Assembly (NCBI GenBank): GCA_023423045.1
Contig: JAFAGA010000032.1
Location: 62,001-126,000, forward strand
DNA length: 64,000 bases
Direction of reading: 5' to 3'
Source: Bacillota bacterium
GTDB lineage: Bacteria > Bacillota > Clostridia > Lachnospirales > Lachnospiraceae
The notes beneath the pieces are model-generated. The model made no database searches. It was not told the origin of the DNA and saw only the letters and a program-made list of their open reading frames with translations. Both the position numbers and the translations under genes were made by a program. Positions 34,245-43,637 of the stretch are shown here, piece after piece. Numbering within the stretch: the first letter of the stretch is position 1; the number at the start of each line of letters is the position of its first letter.

Positions 34245-35216
34245 ATGAGTTCTGAGAGCTGGAAAAAATTATACGGTAAAGGAAGGCAAAACCGCCCTGG
34301 TATAGCTGAAATCATAGCATTTCTGCCGGATGGTGTGGGTGCATTGTTCCAAGAGTTTTCGCAGTGCCTGGCCCGTGAGTATGATGTAGGCTGCAAACCG
34401 CCGATCTACACCGAAACAGATGGTTGGATCTACCGCTTCGGGCGATATGACATCAATCTCCTGAACCATGTGTCGATGGAAGATGGTGCATTCTCCGTGC
34501 AAGGATTTCGGGTCAGTGATGAGGCAGGCCTTAGGGAAGCCCTCGAAATTGCCGGCTCCTTGTACGACAGCTACAAGGAATATTTCACTCGCACGGTAGC
34601 TGTCAAGAAAGAGAAACAGAAGCAGAATGCCCAGAAACGAATGGCGCGTGAACGAAGCGAGTTAGAGGCTCTATCCGGTGTCATTGACAAGGCGCGGTTC
34701 AATCGATATCGCTGGTCGCCCAAACTCTCCCGGCAAACCCTTAAGAGGTTGTACGAGAGTGATGCCAAGGGCCTTATGGACGAGGAGTTGGTTGACAATG
34801 TGGGTTATACCCTGTATGCCCGATGCTTGCAAGGGCGGGACGAGCGGCTCTTGATCGAGAGTGGTAAGCTTAAATGCCATCATTGCGGTGAGATATGGAG
34901 GGTCAGGGGCATGGGTACACTGATTGAGTGTTCATGTGGATATCAGTACTTGTTCCGGGACTATATGAGGTCCTTCCGTACCGATAACATGCCTTCGGGT
35001 GCGGCGACTGCGATCTTCAATGCGTTCATTGAGGACTGGCCTTGTGCAAAGGGATATGCCGAGAAAATGCGATTGGTGGATGGGTTGATTCATGAGTTTC
35101 ATATCAATCTGAATAGTGGCGTTAGAGGGCGTTTTGTCGGAGTAAATCTAATTGAAGGTTCTAAAAAGCAAATCGGAGATTTGATTTTTGGATTGGCATA
35201 TGGCAGCATGGAATGA
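34245..35216 (+). CDS. Unknown protein with zinc-ribbon motif
   Basis: 323 residues from ATG 34245, with AAGGAGG seven bases upstream. A basic helical stretch (about 115-145) is followed by a zinc-ribbon-like CHHCGEIW...CSCGYQY (about 210-230). The N-terminal 100 residues have an alpha/beta pattern that may be DUF3788-like. A nucleic-acid-binding role is possible but unproven. Codon use is more G+C-rich than that of the preceding small genes. Confidence 0.65.
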   Translation: MSSESWKKLYGKGRQNRPGIAEIIAFLPDGVGALFQEFSQCLAREYDVGCKPPIYTETDGWIYRFGRYDINLLNHVSMEDGAFSVQGFRVSDEAGLREALEIAGSLYDSYKEYFTRTVAVKKEKQKQNAQKRMARERSELEALSGVIDKARFNRYRWSPKLSRQTLKRLYESDAKGLMDEELVDNVGYTLYARCLQGRDERLLIESGKLKCHHCGEIWRVRGMGTLIECSCGYQYLFRDYMRSFRTDNMPSGAATAIFNAFIEDWPCAKGYAEKMRLVDGLIHEFHINLNSGVRGRFVGVNLIEGSKKQIGDLIFGLAYGSME

Positions 35217-35353
35217 CTCTGTCAGAAGCAAAGCCTAAACTCGCGAAGCTGAATGCTTATCTCCGGATTAACTCCTCAGAAATGAGATCCATGTGGTCTG
35301 GAGACTTTGATGTTGGAACAATGCAGGTACGATCTATATATTGCGGAGGTTAA
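35213..35353 (+). CDS. Possible 46-residue coupled small ORF
   Basis: ATG 35213 overlaps the upstream stop (ATGA) and runs to TAA 35351. No relatives recognised and no Shine-Dalgarno of its own. It fills the gap to the lipoprotein gene; it could be a gene remnant or chance. Confidence 0.2.
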   Translation: MTLSEAKPKLAKLNAYLRINSSEMRSMWSGDFDVGTMQVRSIYCGG

Positions 35354-35355
35354 AG

Positions 35356-35796
35356 ATGAAAAGAATAATATTGTTGTGTGCATCAATACTTTTACTTATT
35401 TACTTAGCGGGGTGTACAAGAAATGAAGATAGCCGGAATACCGAAAAATATAGTATGAATTCCTCCGTCGCGTATGGAAGTGCCGATGCTGATAGTTTGG
35501 ATAAAACCACAATTACCTACAAAATAGCTATCGATGGGAAAAAACAGGATATTGAAAATATTGCTTCTCAAGAAGTTATAATTAATATGGATTACCTGGA
35601 TCTGCTTTTGGAAGATGAATCTCATTCTTCTGAATTAAAGAATGAAGAACAACAAGCCTATCTTGAGATCAGCGGCAGCTTTATTTTTGATACCAGCGGA
35701 AAAAGTAAGGAAGAAATTATTTCTATGAATTTGCTGCAGAGCGTAAAAATCATAGACAAAGATAAAAATGAATATTTATTAAAGTTCAATAATTGA
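35356..35796 (+). CDS. Small putative lipoprotein
   Basis: 146 residues from ATG 35356 (GGAGG six bases upstream). The signal peptide ends in the lipobox LAGC with Cys20, so the mature protein should be lipid-anchored outside the membrane. The rest is acidic, beta-rich and unrecognised. A clear terminator follows. Confidence 0.75.
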   Translation: MKRIILLCASILLLIYLAGCTRNEDSRNTEKYSMNSSVAYGSADADSLDKTTITYKIAIDGKKQDIENIASQEVIINMDYLDLLLEDESHSSELKNEEQQAYLEISGSFIFDTSGKSKEEIISMNLLQSVKIIDKDKNEYLLKFNN

Positions 35797-35825
35797 TACT
35801 ACTATTATTTGATTTAGATACAAAG

Positions 35826-35866
35826 AAGACATAGCAGCCCTGCTAAGAGGATGTTATGTCTTTTTC
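35826..35866 (+). terminator. Terminator after the lipoprotein gene
   Basis: AAGACATA (35826-35833) / TATGTCTT (35855-35862) stem with a small internal GCAG/TGC hairpin in the loop, followed by a T run and CCC. Confidence 0.65.
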
Positions 35867-35952
35867 CCTATATAAAATATGGCATTATATTACCTTTTTG
35901 GAAATGACCTCTGCGATAGCAGGGAAATAAAAATGATTGATTTACTGAAAAG

Positions 35953-35981
35953 TTGTAATATCCGTTAAAATGCTGTAAAAT
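35953..35981 (+). promoter_or_regulatory. Probable promoter of the anti-sigma-like gene and polA
   Basis: TTGTAA (35953-35958), 17-nt spacer, TAAAAT (35976-35981), 46 bases before the start of the zinc-finger gene. Confidence 0.6.
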
Positions 35982-36026
35982 ACTAATGAAGTGTTTAGTT
36001 CTCTGCAGAACAAGGAGTGGATGGAT

Positions 36027-36509
36027 ATGACCTGTAATAAGGCCCAAAGTATGATCACACCGTTTATCAATAATAAGCTGCGGTTAAAGGAGCTGGAGGA
36101 ATTTGTTGACCATATCGGCACCTGTCCTGCATGCAGGGAAGAGCTGGAGGTATATTATGCGCTGCTGACTGCCATGAAGCAGCTGGATGAGGATAAGAAT
36201 TTATCCTCAGATTTTGGATTGGAGCTGGACCAGAAGCTTAACCGGACCAGAGAGAGGATATTTCATGCGAAGTTTACATATTATCGTAAGAAAGTCATTC
36301 TGATCATAACGATTTTACTTCTGGCATTTATTATTAGTTTCGGTTATGCTAATACGAGCATAGAGGAGAGAACAGTCACGGAGAGCGATTTCCGAATGCG
36401 TTATTCCTTCCGCGGCAGCAGGAAGGATCATTATGAAGACCTGTTGAGGGGATATCTTGAACAGAATGGATTATTGCCGGTACCATCGGAGCCTGAGCTG
36501 TTTCCGTAA
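36027..36509 (+). CDS. zf-HC2 anti-sigma-like membrane protein
   Basis: 160 residues from ATG 36027 (AAGGAG nine bases upstream). The N terminus has a zinc-binding anti-sigma pattern: Cys3, His29, Cys33, Cys36 (HIGTCPAC). One membrane helix follows (about 88-107), and then a short extracellular tail. No sigma gene is adjacent, so the partner is unknown. It probably shares a transcript with polA, 30 bases downstream. Confidence 0.8.
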   Translation: MTCNKAQSMITPFINNKLRLKELEEFVDHIGTCPACREELEVYYALLTAMKQLDEDKNLSSDFGLELDQKLNRTRERIFHAKFTYYRKKVILIITILLLAFIISFGYANTSIEERTVTESDFRMRYSFRGSRKDHYEDLLRGYLEQNGLLPVPSEPELFP

Positions 36510-36538
36510 GCACGGGTGAATCAGAATGGAGGATTATT

Positions 36539-39187
36539 ATGAATAAAAAGATTGTATTAATTGACGGGCACAGTATATTGAACCGTGCGTTTTACGGACT
36601 GCCGGATTTGACCACCGCCAAGGGAGAGCATACCAATGCGGTTCTGGGATTTATTAATATTATGTTTAAGATATTGGAGGAGGAAAAACCGGATTATCTG
36701 TCGGTAGCCTTTGATACCCATCATCCCACCTTCCGCCACGAAATGTTTACCGAGTATAAGGGAACGAGAAAGGGGATGCCGGAAGAGCTTCGGGAGCAGG
36801 TGCCTGTAATGAAAGAGGTTCTGAGGGCGATGAGAATTCCTATCCTGGAGAAGCCCGGCTATGAAGCGGATGATATCCTGGGAACTCTGGCGACACAGGC
36901 GGAGAAGGAGGGGGATATGGTATCCCTGATCTCCGGTGACCGGGATTTATTGCAGCTTGCCAGTGAGAAGATTAAGATAAGGATACCCAAGACGAAGAAG
37001 ACCGGCACGGAGATAGAGGATTATCTGGCTTCGGATGTGATGGAGGTCTATCATGTGACCCCGAAGCAGTTTATTGATTTAAAGGGATTGATGGGCGACG
37101 CCTCGGATAATATTCCGGGAGTGCCCGGAGTGGGCGAAAAGACAGCCGCCAAATTAATTGAAACCTATCACTCCATTGAAAATATTTATGAGCATATTGA
37201 TGAGATGAAGCCGGGAAAGGTGACCAGTTCCCTGAAGGAGAATAAGGAACTGGCCTTTCTGTCAAAGGAGCTGGCCACCATCTGTGTGGATTGTGAGCTG
37301 GAATTTAAAACCGAAGATGCGGTATTGGGAAATCTGTACAATGAAGATGTATATCTGATGTTTAAACGCCTCGAATTCAAAAATCTGCTGTCCCGCTTCC
37401 AGAAAGAAGAAGTGAGCCATTCCACAGGAATAGAGAAGAGCTTTATCCTGGTGGAGGACCTTGGAGAAGCAGACAGGATATTCAGAGAGGCCGCTGCTCA
37501 GACAACCCATCCCATAGGGCTGCAAATCATTTTTGAACATAACCTTATCCTGGGTGTATCATTATGCAGCAATGAGGAGCAGGTCTATTTCCTGCGCTGC
37601 GGGGGTTTTCTTACAGAGGATTATCTGACGGACCAGGCCCGGAAGCTTGCCTGCAGCGGTAAAGCCGTATCCGTTATCGGCTTGAAGGAGCAGCTCCCCT
37701 ATCTTCAGGTTACGGAGGAGCATCCTGTGTTTGATGCGGCCATTGCGGCATATCTTTTGAATCCGCTGACGGATACCTATCATTATGATGATATTGCCAG
37801 GGATTACCTGAGCATGACGATTCCCTCGAGGGAGGATTTGCTGGGAAAGACCTCCTTAACCGAAGCGCTGGAACAGAAGCAAGAGGCATTTTTATCTTAT
37901 GCCTGCTACAGCGCGTATATCGCCATGCGCTGTGTGGAGCGTTTGCGGGAGCTATTATCGAGGGAAGAGATGGAGGAGCTGTTTACCACCATTGAAATGC
38001 CACTGATATATACCCTCTATGATATGGAGATACGGGGAATCCGAATCAATAAGGAGGCTCTGAAGGAATACGGGGATCAGCTGGCCATAGGAATTGACCG
38101 GCTGGAGAAGAGCATCTATGAATTATCGGGTGAGGAATTTAATATCAATTCTCCGAAGCAGCTGGGCGTCATCCTATTTGAGAAGCTGGGAATGAAGGGC
38201 GGCAAAAAGACGAAGACAGGCTATTCCACTTCGGCGGACATTTTGGAGAAGCTGCAGAGTGAGCACCCGGTGATCGAAATGATCCTGGAATACCGCCAGC
38301 TGACCAAGTTAAAATCAACCTATGCCGACGGACTGGCAGAATATATCAGGGAGGACGGGAGGATTCACGGTAAATTCCACCAGACGATTGCCGCAACGGG
38401 ACGGCTCAGCAGCACGGAACCGAACCTGCAAAATATTCCGATCCGGATGGAACTGGGACGTCAGATCCGCAAGGTATTTATCCCGAGAGAGGATTATGTA
38501 TTTCTGGATGCGGATTATTCCCAGATTGAGCTTCGGGTGCTGGCGCATATGTCAGGGGATAAACGTCTGATCAATGCTTACCGGGAGGCAAAGGATATCC
38601 ACCGCAGCACTGCCTCCGAGGTATTTCATATTCCCTTTGATGAGGTAACCCCTGCCCAGCGAAGCAGTGCCAAGGCGGTAAACTTCGGCATTGTGTACGG
38701 TATCAGCTCCTTCGGTCTTGGCCAGGGACTGAATATTACAAGGAAGGAAGCGGAGCGGTACATTGCAAAATATTTTGAAACCTATCCCAAGGTCAAGCAG
38801 TATCTGGACCGATTGGTGACGGATGCCAAAGAGCTGGGGTATTCCACTACCTTATTTGGACGCCGCAGACCAATTCCGGAGCTTACCTCCAGTAATTTCA
38901 TGCAGCGATCCTTCGGCGAGCGTGTTGCCATGAATTCACCGATCCAGGGGACAGCGGCGGATATCATTAAGATTGCCATGATCCGGGTGAATCAGCGTCT
39001 GAAGAAGGAACAGCTTCGGTCTGAGCTGATCCTGCAAATCCACGATGAGCTGTTAGTGGAAGCTCATAAGGATGAGATAGAGCAAGTGTCCCGGATTATC
39101 GTAGAGGAGATGCAGGGAGCCGCTGATTTGTCAGTGGAATTAGAGGCAGAGGTGAAGGAAGGAAAGAATTGGTTCGAAGCAAAATAA
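36539..39187 (+). CDS. polA: DNA polymerase I
   Basis: 882 residues. Residues 1-290 form the 5'-3' flap nuclease (DGHSILNRAFYGLP, EADDILGTLA, GDASDNIPGVPGVGEKTA). Residues 300-490 are a 3'-5' exonuclease-like domain that appears to lack the catalytic acids, as in Bacillus PolA. The polymerase domain has motif A DADYSQIELR, motif B RSSAKAVNFGIVYG and motif C QIHDELLVEA. It fills gaps in repair and removes RNA primers. GGAGG six bases before ATG 36539. coaE follows, the common order in Firmicutes. Confidence 0.97.
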   Translation: MNKKIVLIDGHSILNRAFYGLPDLTTAKGEHTNAVLGFINIMFKILEEEKPDYLSVAFDTHHPTFRHEMFTEYKGTRKGMPEELREQVPVMKEVLRAMRIPILEKPGYEADDILGTLATQAEKEGDMVSLISGDRDLLQLASEKIKIRIPKTKKTGTEIEDYLASDVMEVYHVTPKQFIDLKGLMGDASDNIPGVPGVGEKTAAKLIETYHSIENIYEHIDEMKPGKVTSSLKENKELAFLSKELATICVDCELEFKTEDAVLGNLYNEDVYLMFKRLEFKNLLSRFQKEEVSHSTGIEKSFILVEDLGEADRIFREAAAQTTHPIGLQIIFEHNLILGVSLCSNEEQVYFLRCGGFLTEDYLTDQARKLACSGKAVSVIGLKEQLPYLQVTEEHPVFDAAIAAYLLNPLTDTYHYDDIARDYLSMTIPSREDLLGKTSLTEALEQKQEAFLSYACYSAYIAMRCVERLRELLSREEMEELFTTIEMPLIYTLYDMEIRGIRINKEALKEYGDQLAIGIDRLEKSIYELSGEEFNINSPKQLGVILFEKLGMKGGKKTKTGYSTSADILEKLQSEHPVIEMILEYRQLTKLKSTYADGLAEYIREDGRIHGKFHQTIAATGRLSSTEPNLQNIPIRMELGRQIRKVFIPREDYVFLDADYSQIELRVLAHMSGDKRLINAYREAKDIHRSTASEVFHIPFDEVTPAQRSSAKAVNFGIVYGISSFGLGQGLNITRKEAERYIAKYFETYPKVKQYLDRLVTDAKELGYSTTLFGRRRPIPELTSSNFMQRSFGERVAMNSPIQGTAADIIKIAMIRVNQRLKKEQLRSELILQIHDELLVEAHKDEIEQVSRIIVEEMQGAADLSVELEAEVKEGKNWFEAK

Positions 39188-39261
39188 GCCTGAATCAAAA
39201 CAAGCCTGAAACAAAACAAGTTGAAATAAAACGAGCTGAAATAAAACAAGCTTGAGATTAA
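39186..39261 (+). repeat. Short imperfect tandem repeat after polA
   Basis: About five copies of a 15-16-nt unit (consensus AAGCYTGAAAYAAAAC): 39186-39201, 39202-39217, 39218-39232, 39233-39247, and a decayed one at 39248-39261. The first copy begins inside the polA stop codon. Confidence 0.8.
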
Positions 39262-39291
39262 AGTAAATTCAACGGTAAGGAAGAGGTGCCA

Positions 39292-39888
39292 ATGAAGGTA
39301 ATAGGCTTAACCGGAGGAATCGGCAGCGGAAAATCCCTGGTCGCCAGGATTATGAAGGAGCAGTATGGGGCTGTAATCCTTGATACGGACAGCATCGCAA
39401 GAGAACAGATGGAGCCCGGCGGCGCAAGCTATCAGGAGGTCGTGGATTACTTCGGACGGTCAATCCTGACGGAGGACGGCAGGATTGACCGGGGACGGCT
39501 CTCTGCCATCGTATTTGAAGACAAGGAAAAACGGCTTCGGATCAACGAAATCACTCATCCCAAGGTACTTATCAAGGTAAGGGAGGAGATTGTGCATTAC
39601 CGCCAAGGCGGAACGGTTCCCTATCTCCTCATTGAGACTGCTCTGATGATTGAAGCCGGATATGATTTTATCTGTGATGAGGTCTGGTACGTGTATGCAC
39701 CTGAGGAGCAGCGGAGGAGCTGGCTGAAGGCAGAACGGGAGTATACGGATCAGAAGATTGATGTGATTATTCAGAATCAATGTAAGGAAGAGGAGTTCAG
39801 GCGTGTATTTTCCAAGGTGGTAGAAAACACCGGGAATCTGCAGCAGCTGGAGCGGCAGGTTAAGGAGCTGCTGGCCGGATTGCAATAG
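39292..39888 (+). CDS. coaE: Dephospho-CoA kinase
   Basis: 198 residues from ATG 39292 (GAGG upstream); a GTG at 39286 is less likely. The P-loop GLTGGIGSGKS is at residues 5-15, and the family's DTDSIAREQ and ITHPKV segments follow. It phosphorylates dephospho-CoA in the last step of coenzyme A synthesis. Location after polA supports orthology. Confidence 0.95.
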   Translation: MKVIGLTGGIGSGKSLVARIMKEQYGAVILDTDSIAREQMEPGGASYQEVVDYFGRSILTEDGRIDRGRLSAIVFEDKEKRLRINEITHPKVLIKVREEIVHYRQGGTVPYLLIETALMIEAGYDFICDEVWYVYAPEEQRRSWLKAEREYTDQKIDVIIQNQCKEEEFRRVFSKVVENTGNLQQLERQVKELLAGLQ

Positions 39889-39924
39889 AAGTACAGTGAT
39901 ATACTGACGCAAAGAGAGGGTTTT

Positions 39925-41805
39925 ATGGCGGTTGGGAGAAGGGGAAGTAAGATACAAAGGATCTGGGAAAAAAGGATGGCATGGTTTACCTCGATGCACT
40001 CCATGCTGCTTCTTACGATAGCACTTATATTCCTGGTATCCATCACAATGGGATATTTGGTAAAGAATTATGCCGGCATGGTGAACAAGGAATTCCATGA
40101 TATCTATCGGGATTCTGCTGATTTTTATATTTCCGCCGTAGAAGGCAAATTGTCCAGCTACCAGACAGCCATGGGGGTAGTGGCAATGAGCAATGATTTG
40201 CGCAAGCATATCTTCAGAGAGGATGTCAGCCGTTCGGAAATGGTTTCTCTCGGAAGAGATCTGCGGGAGAAGGTAAGTGAGATGACCTTTCTGCTCTATC
40301 AGTCCCATGAGATAATCAGCCATAGGCTATATACCTACTTGCCCTCAGACGGTAATTTGTTCTGGGACATCAAGGATGTGGAAGCGGATGAGAATTTCGC
40401 AAGATTAAAGAATGGGTCGATGCAATGGTGGTATACCTATTCGAATGTGACCCATAGCTATCATCTGACTCTGGCAAAAACCATCGATAATTTTAACTCA
40501 AGCATTGGTGTATGGGGGCAGGGCGTCTGCTATCAAACCATGCTGGTGAATGCCACGGATTTGTATGAGCCAAACTTAAGCTTACCTGTCCGGGTATATC
40601 TCTTTGACAACAGGACAGGTGATATGATCTACAGCAACGTAGCCCCAAAAGACCGGAAAAAGCTTTACGGCAGGGAACGTAAGAATCCTGATTCTTACGA
40701 CAAAACGGAGAACGGGGATGATTTGCAGGCGGACTTAAGAGAAGAATGGCTTAATGAAAAAACATCCGATTTTCGAACCGTAAGCCTGGAGCAGGATGGT
40801 AAAACAGTAAAGTTTTCCGCCCTGACAAGACAGGTTGCCTCCGTTGATGCCACAGCAGTTATGCTGTTTGATACAAAACAGATCAAGGCGGCGGGCGGGA
40901 CCAGAATGATCTATGGGATTGTTGTTGTTCTGATTGCCATGATGCTTCTGCTGATTCTGTCCGGCTGGATGTATAACCGAAGGCTGAACAAGCTGATTGT
41001 ACATATGGATCAATTTGATGAGAAGGATAACCGTCTGCCCAGTCCGATTGGAGGCGTAGACGAGCTTGCACGAATTGACAGGCACCTCAGACAGATGCAA
41101 AACCGTATACAGGTTCTGATTCAGGAGGAATATACGGCAAAAATGCAAGTGATGGCTGCGCAGCAGGAAGCATTGATGGCATGTATCAATCCTCATTTTC
41201 TTTACAATACCCTGAATACAATTTCCGTCATGGCCGGTTTGGAAGATGCCGATAGTACGGTGGAAATGATATCCGCTCTTTCAGACATGTTCCGTTATTC
41301 CTCGGACTTATCAAAGCAGATGGTAACACTTGGTGATGAACTCGATAATATCAAGGATTATCTATACATACAAAGCATTCGATATCAGGATGCTTTTACC
41401 TGGCACATGGATATTGAGGAGAGCCTCTGCCGCTGTCCGGTTCCAAAGCTGATTCTGCAGCCAATTGTTGAAAATGCGTTTAAGCATGGCTTTAAAAATC
41501 AGATGACGGGGCAGGAGGAAGACCGTCAGATTTGTATTACGGCAATGCGGTCAGAGACGGATCTTGTTATATCCGTAATTGATAACGGAAAGGGCATCTC
41601 CCATGAGCGGCTGATGAGCATAAAAAACCAATTTTCAGCTTCCGTCTCGGAAGGAGCAGCCTCTGTCATGGAAAACGGAAGCATCGGACTATTGAACGTA
41701 CACCACAGAATTAAGCTGTGCTATGGCCCGGAATACGGATTGGAGCTGGTGAGTGAAAAAGAAGGTGCAGGATTAAAGGTTCTGGTGCGCATTCCTGTGG
41801 GCTGA
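39925..41805 (+). CDS. Sensor histidine kinase, YesM-like
   Basis: 626 residues: membrane helix near 25-50, a 270-residue extracellular sensor region, a second helix near 328-350, a HAMP-like linker, then a His_kinase domain with phosphorylatable His424 in CINPHFLYNTLNT, and a HATPase domain (VENAFKHGF, DNGKGI). This layout is the YesM/LytS type found with AraC-type response regulators at carbohydrate loci. ATG 39925 has AGAGAGG. It pairs with the regulator 18 bases downstream. Confidence 0.93.
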   Translation: MAVGRRGSKIQRIWEKRMAWFTSMHSMLLLTIALIFLVSITMGYLVKNYAGMVNKEFHDIYRDSADFYISAVEGKLSSYQTAMGVVAMSNDLRKHIFREDVSRSEMVSLGRDLREKVSEMTFLLYQSHEIISHRLYTYLPSDGNLFWDIKDVEADENFARLKNGSMQWWYTYSNVTHSYHLTLAKTIDNFNSSIGVWGQGVCYQTMLVNATDLYEPNLSLPVRVYLFDNRTGDMIYSNVAPKDRKKLYGRERKNPDSYDKTENGDDLQADLREEWLNEKTSDFRTVSLEQDGKTVKFSALTRQVASVDATAVMLFDTKQIKAAGGTRMIYGIVVVLIAMMLLLILSGWMYNRRLNKLIVHMDQFDEKDNRLPSPIGGVDELARIDRHLRQMQNRIQVLIQEEYTAKMQVMAAQQEALMACINPHFLYNTLNTISVMAGLEDADSTVEMISALSDMFRYSSDLSKQMVTLGDELDNIKDYLYIQSIRYQDAFTWHMDIEESLCRCPVPKLILQPIVENAFKHGFKNQMTGQEEDRQICITAMRSETDLVISVIDNGKGISHERLMSIKNQFSASVSEGAASVMENGSIGLLNVHHRIKLCYGPEYGLELVSEKEGAGLKVLVRIPVG

Positions 41806-41823
41806 ATTTAAGGGGGAAAGATT

Positions 41824-43434
41824 GTGTTTAGTATACTTATTGTTGATGATGAGAAGCTGGCACGTGCAGATATTCTCTATAAAGTAAGCCGCAGTGGTTT
41901 GGATTTAAAATGGGTGATGGAGGCTTCCTCAGCGGAGGAGGCGGTTGAAATTGTGAAGGAGCATCGTCCTGATATATTGATTACCGATATTATGATGGGA
42001 GAAATGAGCGGAATTGATCTGGTGCGGCAGCTGCGGGGGATATCTCTTGAGATCGTGTCCATTCTGATTTCCGGCTATTCGGAGTTTTCCTTTGCCAGGG
42101 AAGCAATCTCCCTGAATGTAGTGGATTATCTGCTCAAGCCGGTACGGCCAAAGGAGCTGTCTGCCGCGCTTACCCAGGCAGTGAAGAAGGTGATGGAGCA
42201 AAGAAATCTGCTCCGGTTTATGATGCAGGATGAGAACCCGGCAAGTGAGCTGTTAAATGATAAGCAAAAGGAGCAGCTTCATGCCTTCCTGAGCGGAATG
42301 GAGACCAGTCTTGATTTTCCTGCATCAACCTTGTTTCCTGAGGACGCGGCTTATTTTCAGATCGGACTTTTCCGGATGTCTCTCTCCCGGGAGGAAGAAG
42401 AGGAAGGAAAGACCAAGCTTGATTTTGAACGCCTGCGCATTTTGGTACAGGAGATTATCAGGGAAGTAGGTGGGCCCTGGTTTTTTACCTTTAATAATTT
42501 TGCCCGAAAAAGGCAGATCATTGTAATTGCGGCATCTTCGGAACAGCAGCAGGAAAAGGCAGGGAAGGCGCTCGCGTCGGCATTTGAGAATATTTGCCGC
42601 CGGGTGCACAACAAATGGAAAGTATTGCTTCATATTGGGGTATCCCAGCCGGGGAAGACCGTATCTGAAGTAATGATGACCCAGGCGAAGCAGTCGTTGG
42701 ATTTACGCCTTTCCATGGAAAGCAAAGCTTATGGACGGATATTTTATTGGGATGATTGGAAAGACAGGTCAGCAGGAGGGCTGCCCGAGGAAGATTTTAA
42801 GCTTTATAAGAATCTGCTTGCCAAAGGTGACATCAACAATGCAATACTTGTAGTCCGCCGTATTTTTTCAGCTGAAATACCGGCCATGGCATTGAATATA
42901 CGAGTTTTGTATACGGAGATGATCTGTATCCTGGTGCATACCTGTGTAAAAAGGGCAGGGGGGAGCGTTGTATCCATGCTTGGTCCGGAATGCCTGGGCG
43001 GTGGTATCGTGGACCAGTTTACCTGCCGGGAGGAGCTTATCGAAAGCCTTTGCAAAGCGATTGTTACTACGATGACTCAATGGATGCCGGTATCGGCTGA
43101 TGTGGGGTGCGTATTGCAGGATGTAAAAAGCTATATTGAAGAAAATTACACCAATCATAAAATAAGCACCAACTATTTGTCACAAAAATTTTGCATTTCC
43201 TTAGGCTATCTATCTGCCTCCTATAAAAAAACCTTCGGCGTTACAATTTCAAAGCATATTATTTCCTTGCAGATGGATTATGCCAGAAAGCTTCTCAGAG
43301 AAACCAAGCTTCCGGTTCTTGCAGTCGCGGAAAACAGCGGCTATTCCAATCTCAGTTATTTTATGAGGACTTTTAAAAAACATACTGCGTGTACACCTAC
43401 AGAGTATCGTGAAAAATCACAGGAGCAATTGTGA
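41824..43434 (+). CDS. Response regulator with AraC output domain, YesN-like
   Basis: 536 residues, GTG start at 41824 after AAGGGGG. The receiver domain (1-120) has the phosphoacceptor Asp55 in ITDIMMG and Lys in LLKPVRP near 104. The middle is a long linker. The C-terminal 100 residues form an AraC HTH (ISTNYLSQKFCISLGYLSASYKK, LAVAENSGYSNLSYFMRTFKKH). It should activate the ABC transporter operon downstream when YesM senses its ligand. Confidence 0.94.
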   Translation: MFSILIVDDEKLARADILYKVSRSGLDLKWVMEASSAEEAVEIVKEHRPDILITDIMMGEMSGIDLVRQLRGISLEIVSILISGYSEFSFAREAISLNVVDYLLKPVRPKELSAALTQAVKKVMEQRNLLRFMMQDENPASELLNDKQKEQLHAFLSGMETSLDFPASTLFPEDAAYFQIGLFRMSLSREEEEEGKTKLDFERLRILVQEIIREVGGPWFFTFNNFARKRQIIVIAASSEQQQEKAGKALASAFENICRRVHNKWKVLLHIGVSQPGKTVSEVMMTQAKQSLDLRLSMESKAYGRIFYWDDWKDRSAGGLPEEDFKLYKNLLAKGDINNAILVVRRIFSAEIPAMALNIRVLYTEMICILVHTCVKRAGGSVVSMLGPECLGGGIVDQFTCREELIESLCKAIVTTMTQWMPVSADVGCVLQDVKSYIEENYTNHKISTNYLSQKFCISLGYLSASYKKTFGVTISKHIISLQMDYARKLLRETKLPVLAVAENSGYSNLSYFMRTFKKHTACTPTEYREKSQEQL

Positions 43435-43457
43435 AAATCAAAAATGATTTAGTGAAG

Positions 43458-43492
43458 AAGCTCTTCAACCACCTGATTGAAGAGCTTTTTTT
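43458..43492 (+). terminator. Terminator after the two-component system
   Basis: 11-bp perfect stem AAGCTCTTCAA (43458-43468) / TTGAAGAGCTT (43477-43487), 8-nt loop, followed by TTTTT. Confidence 0.9.
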
Positions 43493-43637
43493 GTGCAATA
43501 TAACTATAAAAATTAAAATAGTGCAATGCAGTTCGAAAAATAGTTTATATTCAACCGTTCCGCAGGATAGTAAAATAATAACAGTTTAAGAGAAAAAGCG
43601 GATACGTAAGTAACCGGAGGTTGAGAGGAGAAATATT

